Part shown: positions 16,965 through 24,384 of the stretch, piece by piece
Layout of the letters: every line of letters begins with the position of its first letter
Position numbering within the stretch: the first letter of the stretch is position 1
From: an uncultured bacterium
GTDB lineage: Bacteria; Bacillota; Clostridia; Oscillospirales; Acutalibacteraceae
Assembly: GCA_949283655.1 (NCBI GenBank)
Contig: CASDTH010000029.1
Span: 1 to 37,806, forward strand
Direction of reading: 5' to 3'
Length of the DNA: 37,806 nucleotides
Made by a program: the position numbers and the translations under genes
Notes under the pieces: generated by a model
What the model saw: only the letters and a program-made list of their open reading frames with translations
Told to the model about the DNA's origin: nothing
Database searches by the model: none

Positions 16965-17504
16965 ATGAAAGCCACTGGAATTGTACGAAGAATCGATGAC
17001 TTGGGGCGCGTAGTCATCCCAAAAGAAATCCGCCGCACTATGCGGATTCGCGAGGGCGATCCGCTTGAAATATATACAGAGGCAGACGGCGAAGTGATTT
17101 TTAAAAAGTATTCCCCCATTGGGGAGCTTTCTTCCTTTACGGGGCAATATGCAGAGGTGCTTTCCCGCAGCACAAACCTGCCCGTCCTCATCTGTGACAG
17201 GGATCATGTGATTGCCTGTGCGGGCATGCCCAAGCGGGAGGCGGTGGACCGGCGTATCTCCGCCAACCTGGAAATGCTGATGGAGAAAAGAAGTAGCTTT
17301 ATTTATTCCGGCTCCGGCGAAACGCTGCGCCCGGTAGAAGGGTTGGAGCGCATGGCGGGCATTGCCTGCCCCATCATTGGCTCGGGCGATGTGTCCGGCG
17401 CGGTCGTTCTTCTGCTCGCGGAGAATGCCGCCGCCCCCACCCAGACAGAGATCAAGCTGATGCAGGTTGCGGCCTCCTTCCTGGGGAAACAGATGGAGGA
17501 ATAA
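16965..17504 (+). CDS. spoVT: Stage V sporulation protein T
   Basis: SpoVT is a tetrameric transcription factor that modulates sigma-G-dependent genes in the developing forespore. The 179-residue protein has the AbrB-type swapped-hairpin domain at 1-50 (ATGIVRRIDDLGRVVIPKEI, then RIREGDPLEIY) and a GAF-like domain from about 56 to 178, the exact domain order of SpoVT and distinct from AbrB itself, which lacks the second domain. GGAGG lies 12 nt before the ATG. It stands alone between gaps and has its own terminator. Presence of spoVT indicates a sporulation programme or its remains. Confidence 0.95.
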   Translation: MKATGIVRRIDDLGRVVIPKEIRRTMRIREGDPLEIYTEADGEVIFKKYSPIGELSSFTGQYAEVLSRSTNLPVLICDRDHVIACAGMPKREAVDRRISANLEMLMEKRSSFIYSGSGETLRPVEGLERMAGIACPIIGSGDVSGAVVLLLAENAAAPTQTEIKLMQVAASFLGKQMEE

Positions 17505-17521
17505 CCCCCTCGCGGCCATAG

Positions 17522-17566
17522 AGCGCTGCGGAAAGTGTGTTAAACCTTCCGCAGCGCTTTTGTTTT
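17522..17566 (+). terminator. Terminator of spoVT
   Basis: AGCGCTGCGGAA at 17522-17533 pairs perfectly with TTCCGCAGCGCT at 17547-17558, followed by TTTGTTTT. A standard intrinsic terminator 17 bp past the stop. Confidence 0.93.
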
Positions 17567-17586
17567 GCCGCTGCCTAGGCAGCGGC
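17567..17586. repeat. 20-bp perfect palindrome
   Basis: GCCGCTGCCTAGGCAGCGGC follows the U-run of the spoVT terminator with no gap. It has no loop, so as RNA it would need to open at the centre; as DNA it could be a binding site or a remnant of a second terminator. Confidence 0.6.
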
Positions 17587-17847
17587 GGGGCGATCTATGA
17601 TTTGATGCGCCCATGTTCCTCTCGGCCGCTGCCGGCTCCCCTGTGGGCGGAAGCACCGCCACCGGCTGCGCACAGGCGCTTGTTGTTCTCCCCGTTTACA
17701 GTCTATGCCCCTCCCCGCGCTTTAGCGACTGAGGCGGCATCCTCCCATCTGCGCAAATTTAGGGTTCGGGTCTTTTTTCGTTTGAAAGAAGGCGCGTATT
17801 TCTGATCATATCCCGTAAAGAAAAAATTCCTGCTGTGCGCCTGGCGA

Positions 17848-17876
17848 TTGATTTCTCCTCCCGCTTCCCCTATAAT
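17848..17876 (+). promoter_or_regulatory. Promoter of the MTA/SAH nucleosidase gene
   Basis: TTGATT at 17848-17853 and TATAAT at 17871-17876 with a 17-bp spacer. Transcription would start about 17 bp before the ribosome site, which rules out a start codon further upstream. Confidence 0.82.
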
Positions 17877-17900
17877 AAAACAGATGATTTTAAGGAAGGG

Positions 17901-18629
17901 ATGGATCAGGCTGTGGAAACGATATGCATTGGCGCTGTGTTTGCTGATGAGATGGAGTATGCGCCCTTTCTCGCATATGCGCAGCAGTTGGGCTGCCGCA
18001 CAATGGATAAAAGGGGAAACACCGCGCTTGTTACGCAATTGAGCCAGGGGGAGCGCAGGCTGGAAATCCACGCGGTGCAATGCGGCATCGGCAAGGTGAA
18101 CGCAGCGAGCGCCGCCTCCTTTTTGATTGCGGATGACGGCGCGCAGATGATTGTAAACGTCGGACTTTCCGGCGCGGTAGCGGGCTTCCGGCGGGGCGAT
18201 CTGGTGGCGGGCACAACGCATGTGGAGTGTGATTTTGACCTGAGCGCAATCGGCCTGCCTGCCGGCCAAAAGCCGGGTCAGGAGTGGCTCTACCATGCTG
18301 ATGAAACGCTGCTGCGCTTTGCGTTAGCCCATGAGGGGATCAAGGAGGGCCAGCTTGGCACCGGCGATTTTTTCCTAACAGACCCGGCGACAAAGCAGCT
18401 TTACCGGGAGCGCTTCCACATCAACGCCTTTGATATGGAAACCGCCGCCATTGCTTCCGTGTGCTATAAAAGCGGCGTGCCATTCCTCTGCCTGCGGAAA
18501 ATATCCGACGATGCGGATGACGCTGCGGTGGAGCAATACCGTGAGATGAATGACCGCGCGGAGGATACGCTAACCAATGTGCTGGACGGCGTTTTCCACC
18601 GCATCCTGGCGGAGGACTCCCTCTGGTAA
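17901..18629 (+). CDS. mtnN: 5'-methylthioadenosine/S-adenosylhomocysteine nucleosidase
   Basis: It hydrolyses MTA and SAH to adenine plus the thioribose sugar, clearing by-products of SAM use. Counting from the ATG at 17901 (242 residues), Glu17 in ADEMEY lines up with the catalytic Glu12 of the E. coli enzyme; HAVQCGIGKVNAA, VNVGLSGAVA and GDLVAGTTHVECDFD are family segments; FDMETAAIA carries the ribose-binding Glu and ISDDAD the catalytic Asp. A longer frame reaching 17835 is excluded because the promoter lies inside it. GGAAGGG precedes the ATG closely; a GTG at 17913 is an alternative start. Single-gene unit. Confidence 0.93.
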   Translation: MDQAVETICIGAVFADEMEYAPFLAYAQQLGCRTMDKRGNTALVTQLSQGERRLEIHAVQCGIGKVNAASAASFLIADDGAQMIVNVGLSGAVAGFRRGDLVAGTTHVECDFDLSAIGLPAGQKPGQEWLYHADETLLRFALAHEGIKEGQLGTGDFFLTDPATKQLYRERFHINAFDMETAAIASVCYKSGVPFLCLRKISDDADDAAVEQYREMNDRAEDTLTNVLDGVFHRILAEDSLW

Positions 18630-18815
18630 GTTGGATTCCGGATCGTGGGCACGAGAGGTTAGGCGCGGGAGCCAAAAGGGTTTCTCCCCAGAGGCAGCGG
18701 CAGGAAGCGTTTTGGCAAAGAAAATTTTTATCTTCCAACCGCTGAGGGGGTGGGCTTAGAGGCCGTCGCATCTAAGCCTTCCATTTCTCTCTCCAATTCA
18801 AACTCCAGCAAAAAC

Positions 18816-18849
18816 GCCCCGGCTTCCCTCCGAAGAGGGAAGCCGGGGC
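18816..18849 (-). terminator. Terminator of the NifU-like/GGGtGRT operon
   Basis: GCCCCGGCTTCCCTC at 18816-18830 pairs perfectly with 18835-18849 around a CGAA/TTCG tetraloop (15 bp). On the minus strand it is followed by GTTTTTGC, 28 bp past the GGGtGRT stop. Confidence 0.92.
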
Positions 18850-18877
18850 AATTCTATTCGCTGATATTAAAAACCGA

Positions 18878-19888
18878 TCAGGCAGAGTAGCTCTCCGCAA
18901 CAGCCACAGCGCAGGCCACGGTGGCGCCAACCATCGGGTTGTTGCCCATGCCGATCAGGCCCATCATCTCCACATGTGCAGGCACAGAGGAGGAGCCGGC
19001 GAACTGTGCGTCGCCATGCATACGGCCCATGGAATCCGTCAAGCCGTAGGAGGCGGGGCCAGCGGCCATATTATCCGGGTGCAGGGTGCGGCCTGTGCCG
19101 CCGCCGGAAGCCACAGAGAAGTACTTCACGCCGTTCTCCATCGCCCACTTTTTATAAGTGCCGGCCACAAGATGCTGGAAGCGCGTCGGGTTGGTGGAGT
19201 TGCCGGTGATCGAAACATCGACGCCCTCCGCCTTCATGATGGCAACGCCTTCAAGCACATCGTTTGCGCCATAGCAACGCACCTTGGCCTTCTCACCGTC
19301 AGAGTAGGCCTTTTCCTCCAGCACTTTCAACTCACCGGTGTAGAAATCATAGTCCGTCTTCACATAGGTAAAGCCATTGATGCGGGAGATAATCATGGCC
19401 GCATCCTTGCCCAAGCCGTTGAGGATGACGCGAAGCGGCTCCTTACGCACCTTGTTGGCCGTGCGGGCAATGCCGATTGCGCCCTCCGCTGCGGCAAAGG
19501 ATTCATGGCCGGCGAGGAACGCAAAGCACTTGGTCTTCTCCTCCAGCAGCATAGCGCCGAGGTTGCCATGGCCCAGGCCAACGTTGCGCTGCTCTGCCAC
19601 AGAGCCGGGGATGCAGAATGCCTGCAGGCCCTTGCCGATGGTGGCTGCGGCCTCGCTTGCCTCTTTCACGCCGGTTTTCAGCGCGATGGCAACGCCCAGC
19701 GTATAAGCCCAAACGGCATTCTCAAAAGCGATGGGCTGCACGCCCTTGACAATCTTCTCTACGTCGATCCCTTTTTCAAGGCAAAGGGCGCGTGCGTCCT
19801 CCAGGCTGGCAATGCCGTATTCAGCAAGGCATTTCTCGATTTTGGGCATTCTTCTCTCTTTGCCTTCAAACATAATATCGTTAGCCAT
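18878..19888 (-). CDS. GGGtGRT protein, function unknown
   Basis: A 336-residue soluble protein with the naming motif GGGTGRT at residues 262-268. Other glycine-rich stretches, GLGHGNLGAML (104-114) and the C-terminal MGLIGMGNNPMVGATVACAVAVAES, and a conserved GNSTNPTRFQHLVAGTYKKW region precede or follow it. The name is the one used for this conserved clostridial family; I know of no established activity. AAGGAGG lies 10 nt before the ATG. It follows a NifU-like scaffold gene by 21 bp and shares its promoter and terminator, which suggests a link to iron-sulfur or cysteine chemistry. Cysteines at 20, 36, 92, 121, 205 and 326 are scattered rather than forming a classic cluster motif. The fold could be nucleotide-binding judging by the glycine loops, but that is only a guess. 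Confidence 0.88.
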   Translation of the reverse strand: MANDIMFEGKERRMPKIEKCLAEYGIASLEDARALCLEKGIDVEKIVKGVQPIAFENAVWAYTLGVAIALKTGVKEASEAAATIGKGLQAFCIPGSVAEQRNVGLGHGNLGAMLLEEKTKCFAFLAGHESFAAAEGAIGIARTANKVRKEPLRVILNGLGKDAAMIISRINGFTYVKTDYDFYTGELKVLEEKAYSDGEKAKVRCYGANDVLEGVAIMKAEGVDVSITGNSTNPTRFQHLVAGTYKKWAMENGVKYFSVASGGGTGRTLHPDNMAAGPASYGLTDSMGRMHGDAQFAGSSSVPAHVEMMGLIGMGNNPMVGATVACAVAVAESYSA

Positions 19889-19909
19889 TCTTCCAGTCCT
19901 CCTTACGAC

Positions 19910-20602
19910 TTATTCCTCACGCGGGTCGATGTACTTCACGGCTTCAGCAAAACGGCCATAGGTGCCGATATTCTTCTCATAGGCCTCTTTGGGATCCACA
20001 CCATGGCGGATGTCCTCCAGCATTTTGCCGACCTTCACAAACTGATAGCCGATCACCTCATCATTTGCATCCAGCGCCATTTTGATGACATAGCCCTCGG
20101 CCATCTCCATATAGCGCACGCCCTTCAGCCCAGTGGAATACATCGTGCCAACCTGGGAACGCAGGCCCTTGCCGAGATCCTCCAAACCGGCGCCGATGGG
20201 AAGGCCGTTTTCAGAGAAGGCGGTCTGGCTGCGGCCATATACGATCTGCAGGAACAGCTCGCGCATGGCAACGTTGATTGCGTCGCAGACAAGGTCGGTG
20301 TTCAGGCACTCAAGCAGCGTTTTGCCGGGCAGGATCTCAGCGGCCATGGCGGCGGAATGCGTCATGCCGGAGCAGCCAAGCGTCTCCACCAGAGCCTCTT
20401 GTACAATGCCGTCCTTCACGTTGAGGGTCAGCTTGCAGGCTCCCTGCTGCGGCGCGCACCAGCCCACGCCGTGCGTCAGGCCGGAGATATCCTTAATTTC
20501 ATAGGCTTTTACCCATTTCCCCTCTTCCGGAATGGGCGCAGGGCCATGATGCGGACCCTTAGCAACTGGGCACATTTTTTCCACTTCGTGGGAATAGTTC
20601 AT
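19910..20602 (-). CDS. NifU/IscU-like iron-sulfur scaffold homologue
   Basis: A 230-residue protein whose middle section resembles the IscU/NifU N-terminal domain: Cys49 and Cys56 in GVGWCAPQQGACKL, then ETLGCSGMTHSAAMAAEILPGKTLLECL with Cys77, equivalent to the LGCGSAIASSSMATEWVKGKT-type loop of IscU. The third IscU cysteine position is not obvious: Cys99 and Cys106 are the nearest. It has an N-terminal extension (MNYSHEVEKMCPVAKGPHHG) and a C-terminal region of about 100 residues not found in plain IscU. GAAAGGAG lies 8 nt before the ATG. It is the first gene of a two-gene operon with the GGGtGRT gene; no cysteine desulfurase lies beside it, so it may not be the housekeeping scaffold. Confidence 0.82.
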   Translation of the reverse strand: MNYSHEVEKMCPVAKGPHHGPAPIPEEGKWVKAYEIKDISGLTHGVGWCAPQQGACKLTLNVKDGIVQEALVETLGCSGMTHSAAMAAEILPGKTLLECLNTDLVCDAINVAMRELFLQIVYGRSQTAFSENGLPIGAGLEDLGKGLRSQVGTMYSTGLKGVRYMEMAEGYVIKMALDANDEVIGYQFVKVGKMLEDIRHGVDPKEAYEKNIGTYGRFAEAVKYIDPREE

Positions 20603-20670
20603 AATCCGTGACTCCTTTCGATGTTCACATCCATTGGGATCAGTTCCTCATTGGAACAGGACTAAGGTTT

Positions 20671-20699
20671 ATTATACTCAAATCCAGCTTTTTCCGCAA
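20671..20699 (-). promoter_or_regulatory. Promoter of the NifU-like/GGGtGRT operon
   Basis: On the minus strand TTGCGG (20699-20694) and TATAAT (20676-20671) are 17 bp apart. Just downstream, GTTCC-TCATT-GGAAC (20643-20657) is a small inverted repeat in the leader that could be an operator. Confidence 0.7.
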
Positions 20700-20916
20700 G
20701 CGGCGCAGCGGAGGTTTTCGCCTGATAAAATAGAAAAAGACCCTTATGGAGCATAGAGTTTTGTTAAAAATCGCATATTGCACGCCATACTTCAGAAAAA
20801 TAGAAGAAAAGCAAACGAACCCCTTGTCTTTTTTTGCATTGTGTATTAGGATTTAGGATGATTTTCAAGGGCTCCGAAAAGGTGGCTCTTTTTCATGGGG
20901 TAGGAAGGTGTTAGTT

Positions 20917-22278
20917 TTGAAACGAGACAGAGAACACCGGCAGGTGCGGCCCTTTTCTCCGGCGCGTGTGATTGCCGCGAGCTTTCTGGGGGTTATCCTG
21001 GTGGGCACCCTGCTGCTGATGCTCCCGGCCGCATCCAGAGACGGGCGGATGCTGCACCCATTGACGGCATTGTTTACGGCGACCTCCGCCACCTGCGTGA
21101 CGGGACTGACACTGGTGGATCCATACACACAGTTTACCTTTTTCGGCCAGGCTGTGCTGCTGCTGCTGATTGAGGTGGGCGGCATCGGCATCCTGACGCT
21201 GACAAATTTCTTTATGTTTTCCCTGCGGAAAAAGCTCGGCCTGCGCACGCTGCGGCTCGCGCAGGAAAACACGAACGCCAGCTCCCTGCACAACATCAAA
21301 TCGCTGCTGCGCATCATCATTGCTACAACGTTGATCATCGAATCCCTTGGCGCGGTGCTGCTGGCTACCCGCTTTGTGCCGAAATACGGGATGCACGGGC
21401 TCTGGGTTTCCATCTTCACCGCTGTTTCTGCCTATTGCAACGCAGGGTTTGACATTCTCGGCAACGAAACGCCATTTGGCTCTCTCATCCACTATAATGG
21501 CGATGTGATTGTGCTTTATACGGTTATGGCTTTAATTGTGCTGGGCGGCATTGGATTTATGGTGTTTCAGGATTTACTGGCCTGGCGGCGGCACCGTCAT
21601 CTCATGCTGCACACAAAAACAATGCTGATGATGACGGCGGTACTGATTGTGACTGGCTTCTTGCTATTTTTTATCGTGGAATATAGCAACCCGGAAACGC
21701 TTGGACCGCTGCCGTTATTGGAAAAAATCAATGCAGCGCTCTTCCAGTCCGTATCCGCGCGCACGGCGGGCTTTGCCAGCCTGGATCTGAGCAAGCTGCA
21801 TGACTTCTCCAAAGTGGTAATGATTTTTCTGATGATTATCGGTGCGGGCAGCGGCTCCTGCGCCGGCGGAATTAAGGTGACGACCTTCCTCGTTCTGGCA
21901 ATGACGGTGGTTTCCGTCATCCGGGGCCGGGAGGACACGGTTATCCTGGGGCGGCGTGTGGCAAAGCAGACGGTTTATAAATCCATGGCCATTGCGGCCC
22001 TTGGCATGGCCGCCGTGGTGATGAACGCTGCGGTGATCTTAGTGACATTGCCGGAGCTGTCGGGCGTGGATGGAATTTTTGAAGCCGCCTCCGCCTTCGG
22101 CACGGTGGGCATGACGGCGGGCGTTACGCTTCAATTTGGCGCAGCCTCTAAAATTGCGACGATCCTTACCATGTTTATCGGCCGGATTGGGCCGGTTTCC
22201 GCCGCGCTGGCGCTCGCAATCCGCGGCGAGGGCAAAGGCGGAGAAATTCTGCCAGAAGGGAAAATTATCGTCGGATAA
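20917..22278 (+). CDS. TrkH/KtrB-family potassium uptake channel subunit
   Basis: Membrane pore for K+ (sometimes Na+-linked) uptake. The 453-residue protein has the four repeated M1-P-M2 units of the superfamily with their filter loops TSATCVTGL, SAYCNAGFD, SARTAGFAS and SAFGTVGMT; the Gly in each is preserved. Size and the short N-terminus fit KtrB rather than the larger TrkH. A GTG start at 20908 is possible but lies inside the ribosome site AGGAAGGTG; the TTG at 20917 is at proper distance. No gene for the regulatory RCK partner (KtrA/TrkA) is adjacent, so it must be encoded elsewhere. In Firmicutes such channels are often controlled by c-di-AMP, and a c-di-AMP receptor (DarA) is encoded nearby, but no direct link is seen. 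Confidence 0.93.
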   Translation: MKRDREHRQVRPFSPARVIAASFLGVILVGTLLLMLPAASRDGRMLHPLTALFTATSATCVTGLTLVDPYTQFTFFGQAVLLLLIEVGGIGILTLTNFFMFSLRKKLGLRTLRLAQENTNASSLHNIKSLLRIIIATTLIIESLGAVLLATRFVPKYGMHGLWVSIFTAVSAYCNAGFDILGNETPFGSLIHYNGDVIVLYTVMALIVLGGIGFMVFQDLLAWRRHRHLMLHTKTMLMMTAVLIVTGFLLFFIVEYSNPETLGPLPLLEKINAALFQSVSARTAGFASLDLSKLHDFSKVVMIFLMIIGAGSGSCAGGIKVTTFLVLAMTVVSVIRGREDTVILGRRVAKQTVYKSMAIAALGMAAVVMNAAVILVTLPELSGVDGIFEAASAFGTVGMTAGVTLQFGAASKIATILTMFIGRIGPVSAALALAIRGEGKGGEILPEGKIIVG

Positions 22279-22346
22279 CTGGCAGATATCACTGTGCCTT
22301 GCCAGATGGAGCAATGAATACTCGTTCAAAAAAGTATCATTTTCCA

Positions 22347-22375
22347 TTGACTTTTTGGCGCGTTTGCTGTAAAGT
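22347..22375 (+). promoter_or_regulatory. Promoter of the lipoprotein gene
   Basis: TTGACT at 22347-22352 and TAAAGT at 22370-22375 with a 17-bp spacer, giving a leader of about 105 nt. No second promoter is needed for the 208-bp gap after the potassium channel gene. Confidence 0.7.
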
Positions 22376-22486
22376 AATAACCAGAAATGCCGTGCCTTGC
22401 GGCGGCACAAACAGAGCAGGTAGCTACATAGCCAAATGATGCGGCTTGGGCTGTTTGTGCAAAATTAAGAAAGGGGCAAACCAAAA

Positions 22487-23392
22487 ATGAAAAAGAACCT
22501 GACCAAGCTTCTTGCCCTCATGATGGCGTTGGCGCTCGTTTTCTCCCTGGCTGCCTGCGGTGGAGATCCCGCAGAAGAGGAGAGCACTGGTCCTTCCAAC
22601 GCAGTTGTGGGCGAGAGCGACACCGACGCTGTTGTGCCGGATGAGAGCAACACTGACCCGAGCAACACCGACCCGAGCGCGGAGGGCTCTAGCGAGACGG
22701 CAGCTCCCGACGAGAGCGAGAAGGATACCCAAGCTGCTAATGAGCCGAGCACGGCGAAGCCATCTACTGGCTCTGGCACTTCCACCGGAACTGACATGAC
22801 GAAGGCCGATAAGGCGACGTTAATTAAATATTTTAACGACGCAACTACAAAAGTATCCAAAGGCACAAAAACAGTCACAACAAAGGTGAATGAGGTGGAT
22901 GCGGGCAGCATCGGTAGTCTTGCTGGCATGCTTGGTTTGGATATCAATGGTCTGGTCGGCGGCTTCCTTGGCGCTGGTACGCAGAATTACAACAATAGCA
23001 CCATTCAAAAGTCTACGTTGGGCTCTGGCGATGTAAAGAGTGCTTCCTGCACGAAGAGCGGCAATAATTATGTTGTTACGCTTAAAGTGAATGGCTGCAA
23101 AAATCCAGAAACAACCGCTAACAATGCGTTAACCAAGTTTACGAAGGATTTCAAAGGCCCGAATGATGTTGTAAAAGCTCTTCAAAACGAGGGCGCAAGC
23201 GCTACTGTTTCTGCTAATTATGATCCGATTACCATTACCGCTACAATTGACGCGGCAAGTGGTAAGCTGGTAAAAGCAGTTTATGCGCTTCATTATACGG
23301 CGCAGCTGGATAACATTCAGTACAGTATTATCAAAGGCTTGTCCGGTAATGGTAATGCAGACACCACGATTACTTGGACGAATTTGAAATAA
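22487..23392 (+). CDS. Lipoprotein with a low-complexity linker
   Basis: A 301-residue secreted lipoprotein: signal peptide 1-23 with the lipobox LAAC and lipidated Cys24, then an acidic Ser/Thr/Asp/Glu-rich linker (about 27-105) with local repeats such as SNTDPSNTDPS, then a folded domain (about 106-301) rich in Lys, Asn and Thr and with no motif I recognise. The domain contains VTTKVNEVDAGS and VSANYDPITITATIDAASGKL, the latter resembling the end of DUF-type lipoproteins with a beta fold. AAAGGGGC and the spacing support the ATG at 22487. Expressed alone, with promoter and terminator. The linker should span the cell wall; function unknown. Confidence 0.8.
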   Translation: MKKNLTKLLALMMALALVFSLAACGGDPAEEESTGPSNAVVGESDTDAVVPDESNTDPSNTDPSAEGSSETAAPDESEKDTQAANEPSTAKPSTGSGTSTGTDMTKADKATLIKYFNDATTKVSKGTKTVTTKVNEVDAGSIGSLAGMLGLDINGLVGGFLGAGTQNYNNSTIQKSTLGSGDVKSASCTKSGNNYVVTLKVNGCKNPETTANNALTKFTKDFKGPNDVVKALQNEGASATVSANYDPITITATIDAASGKLVKAVYALHYTAQLDNIQYSIIKGLSGNGNADTTITWTNLK

Positions 23393-23415
23393 CCGACAAA
23401 AGAACGCCATAATCG

Positions 23416-23441
23416 AAAGCCGCCTAAAAAAGGCGGCTTTC
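23416..23441 (+). terminator. Terminator of the lipoprotein gene
   Basis: AAAGCCGCCT at 23416-23425 pairs perfectly with AGGCGGCTTT at 23431-23440; the T-rich end is short (TTTCTGT). Confidence 0.8.
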
Positions 23442-23623
23442 TGTATATATAAAATGTAGAGAGAACAAAATGGTAACCGATATCTGGGTTATATGAAAGT
23501 TAAATGAAGCCTTTTATTTAACTTTGGAATGCATAGATAATTATAGTGGATTCATAATTCAAGAATTTTGCTCGTTGACATCCGTCTGTTTTTTTGCTAT
23601 CATTTTATCGTTGTCCAACACAT

Positions 23624-23698
23624 GCCTCCATAGTTAAATGGATATAACAAGCCCCTCCTAAGGGCTAGTTGTAGGTTCGATTCCTACTGGGGGTGCCA
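23624..23698 (+). tRNA. tRNA-Arg (anticodon CCT)
   Basis: The full cloverleaf can be drawn: acceptor GCCTCCA with TGGGGGT (two G-U pairs), D-stem GTTA/TAAC, anticodon stem AGCCC/GGGCT with loop CTCCTAA giving anticodon CCT (reads AGG), four-base variable loop, T-arm GTAGG-TTCGATT-CCTAC, discriminator G and encoded CCA. 75 nt including CCA. It stands alone between the lipoprotein gene and a terminator at 23818-23855. Confidence 0.95.
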
Positions 23699-23716
23699 AA
23701 AGTACATTGTTAGGCG

Positions 23717-23799
23717 GCCCGGCAAGAGTTTAAGCCGCGGGGACGCAACCATGTCTTTATATAAAAAGCCGCAGAAGGAAGAGGCTTTCTTAGCCGGGC
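23717..23799 (+). ncRNA. Structured RNA candidate after tRNA-Arg
   Basis: GCCCGGC at 23717-23723 pairs with GCCGGGC at 23793-23799, closing about 70 nt that contain GCCGCGGGGACGCAACC, a hairpin TTTATATAAA and a GGCT-TTCTT-AGCC hairpin. A strong terminator follows at 23818. The layout resembles a small RNA or the 3' trailer of the tRNA transcript. A short open frame (23751-23816) overlaps it. I could not match it to a known RNA family. Confidence 0.3.
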
Positions 23800-23816
23800 A
23801 AAAAGGAAAATTGTGA
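23751..23816 (+). CDS. Possible 21-residue peptide
   Basis: ATG at 23751 is preceded by GGGGA with a 7-nt gap and runs 21 codons to TGA; the terminator stem starts 2 bp after the stop. The peptide is Lys/Glu-rich, starting MSLYKKPQKEEA. The ribosome site, stop and terminator are compatible with a small gene, but so short a frame can occur by chance and it lies inside a potential RNA fold. Confidence 0.2.
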   Translation: MSLYKKPQKEEAFLAGQKGKL

Positions 23817-23817
23817 G

Positions 23818-23855
23818 GCAGCCAGAGACGAAATTCAGTCTCTGGCTGCTTTTTT
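23818..23855 (+). terminator. Strong intrinsic terminator
   Basis: GCAGCCAGAGAC at 23818-23829 pairs perfectly with GTCTCTGGCTGC at 23838-23849, followed by TTTTTT. It ends whatever transcript begins at or before tRNA-Arg. Confidence 0.93.
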
Positions 23856-24384
23856 AAAGTTCTATACGAAAAGATAAAAAGCCTACAAGAAAAATATCCA
23901 AAGGAAATAAGCGGCGGCATCAGGTAGCAGGCTGTTTTTGTGGCCCTGTAGCGGAAACACATCGGATGCCTCCAGGAGATAGTCGTTTGCATTTTTACCC
24001 TGATAGCCGCTTCGGATATTTTTCGCAGGCGACGCATAGGCGCACGGCAAACGGAGCGAGGAGACTCAAGCTTCTCTACCTTTTGCCGCCAGCTGCATCC
24101 GTATGAAGGGGGGGGAAACATCGATTTTCAGCATATGGTATGCCCTTGGTCACGTCCGCTTCCTTGCCTTTCGGAGCATGGAAGGCAGCGCCTTTGTCTG
24201 CCTTACCAGAGAGCACAGCCCTGGGCCGAAAACGGTGAAGCATCGCGAAGGGCCCCAAACACGAGATGGCAAGGCCGCAGGGCAACGGCTGGCTATCGTC
24301 TTAGCCTGGGGATGCAGCCAGCATGCGCCGTGGCCGTAAATCCGGCGGCAATGTCCGGTTGTACACGGAGGCTTTTATGCACGA
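23856..24384. other. Gene-poor gap before ricT
   Basis: About 530 bp without a supported gene. Open frames on both strands (for example 24076-24285 minus) have no ribosome site or recognisable product. There is a run of nine G at about 24107-24115. The region may be decayed coding sequence, but no family could be recognised. Confidence 0.4.

Noticed and set aside
17835..17900. Upstream extension of the nucleosidase gene
   Set aside because: A good promoter lies within this stretch, and homologues start near the ATG at 17901.
18974..20611. A 545-codon plus-strand frame opposite the GGGtGRT and NifU-like genes
   Set aside because: It spans both genes and their gap, is His/Ala-rich as mirrored coding sequence often is, and lacks a ribosome site.
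23737..23760. Possible c-di-GMP-I riboswitch, suggested by GGGGACGCAA
   Set aside because: The other required segment (GGCAAACC-type) and the characteristic paired helices are not there, and no gene follows in the same direction.
23684..24285. Minus-strand frames downstream of tRNA-Arg
   Set aside because: They run across the terminator and into the tRNA gene, have no ribosome sites and no motifs.
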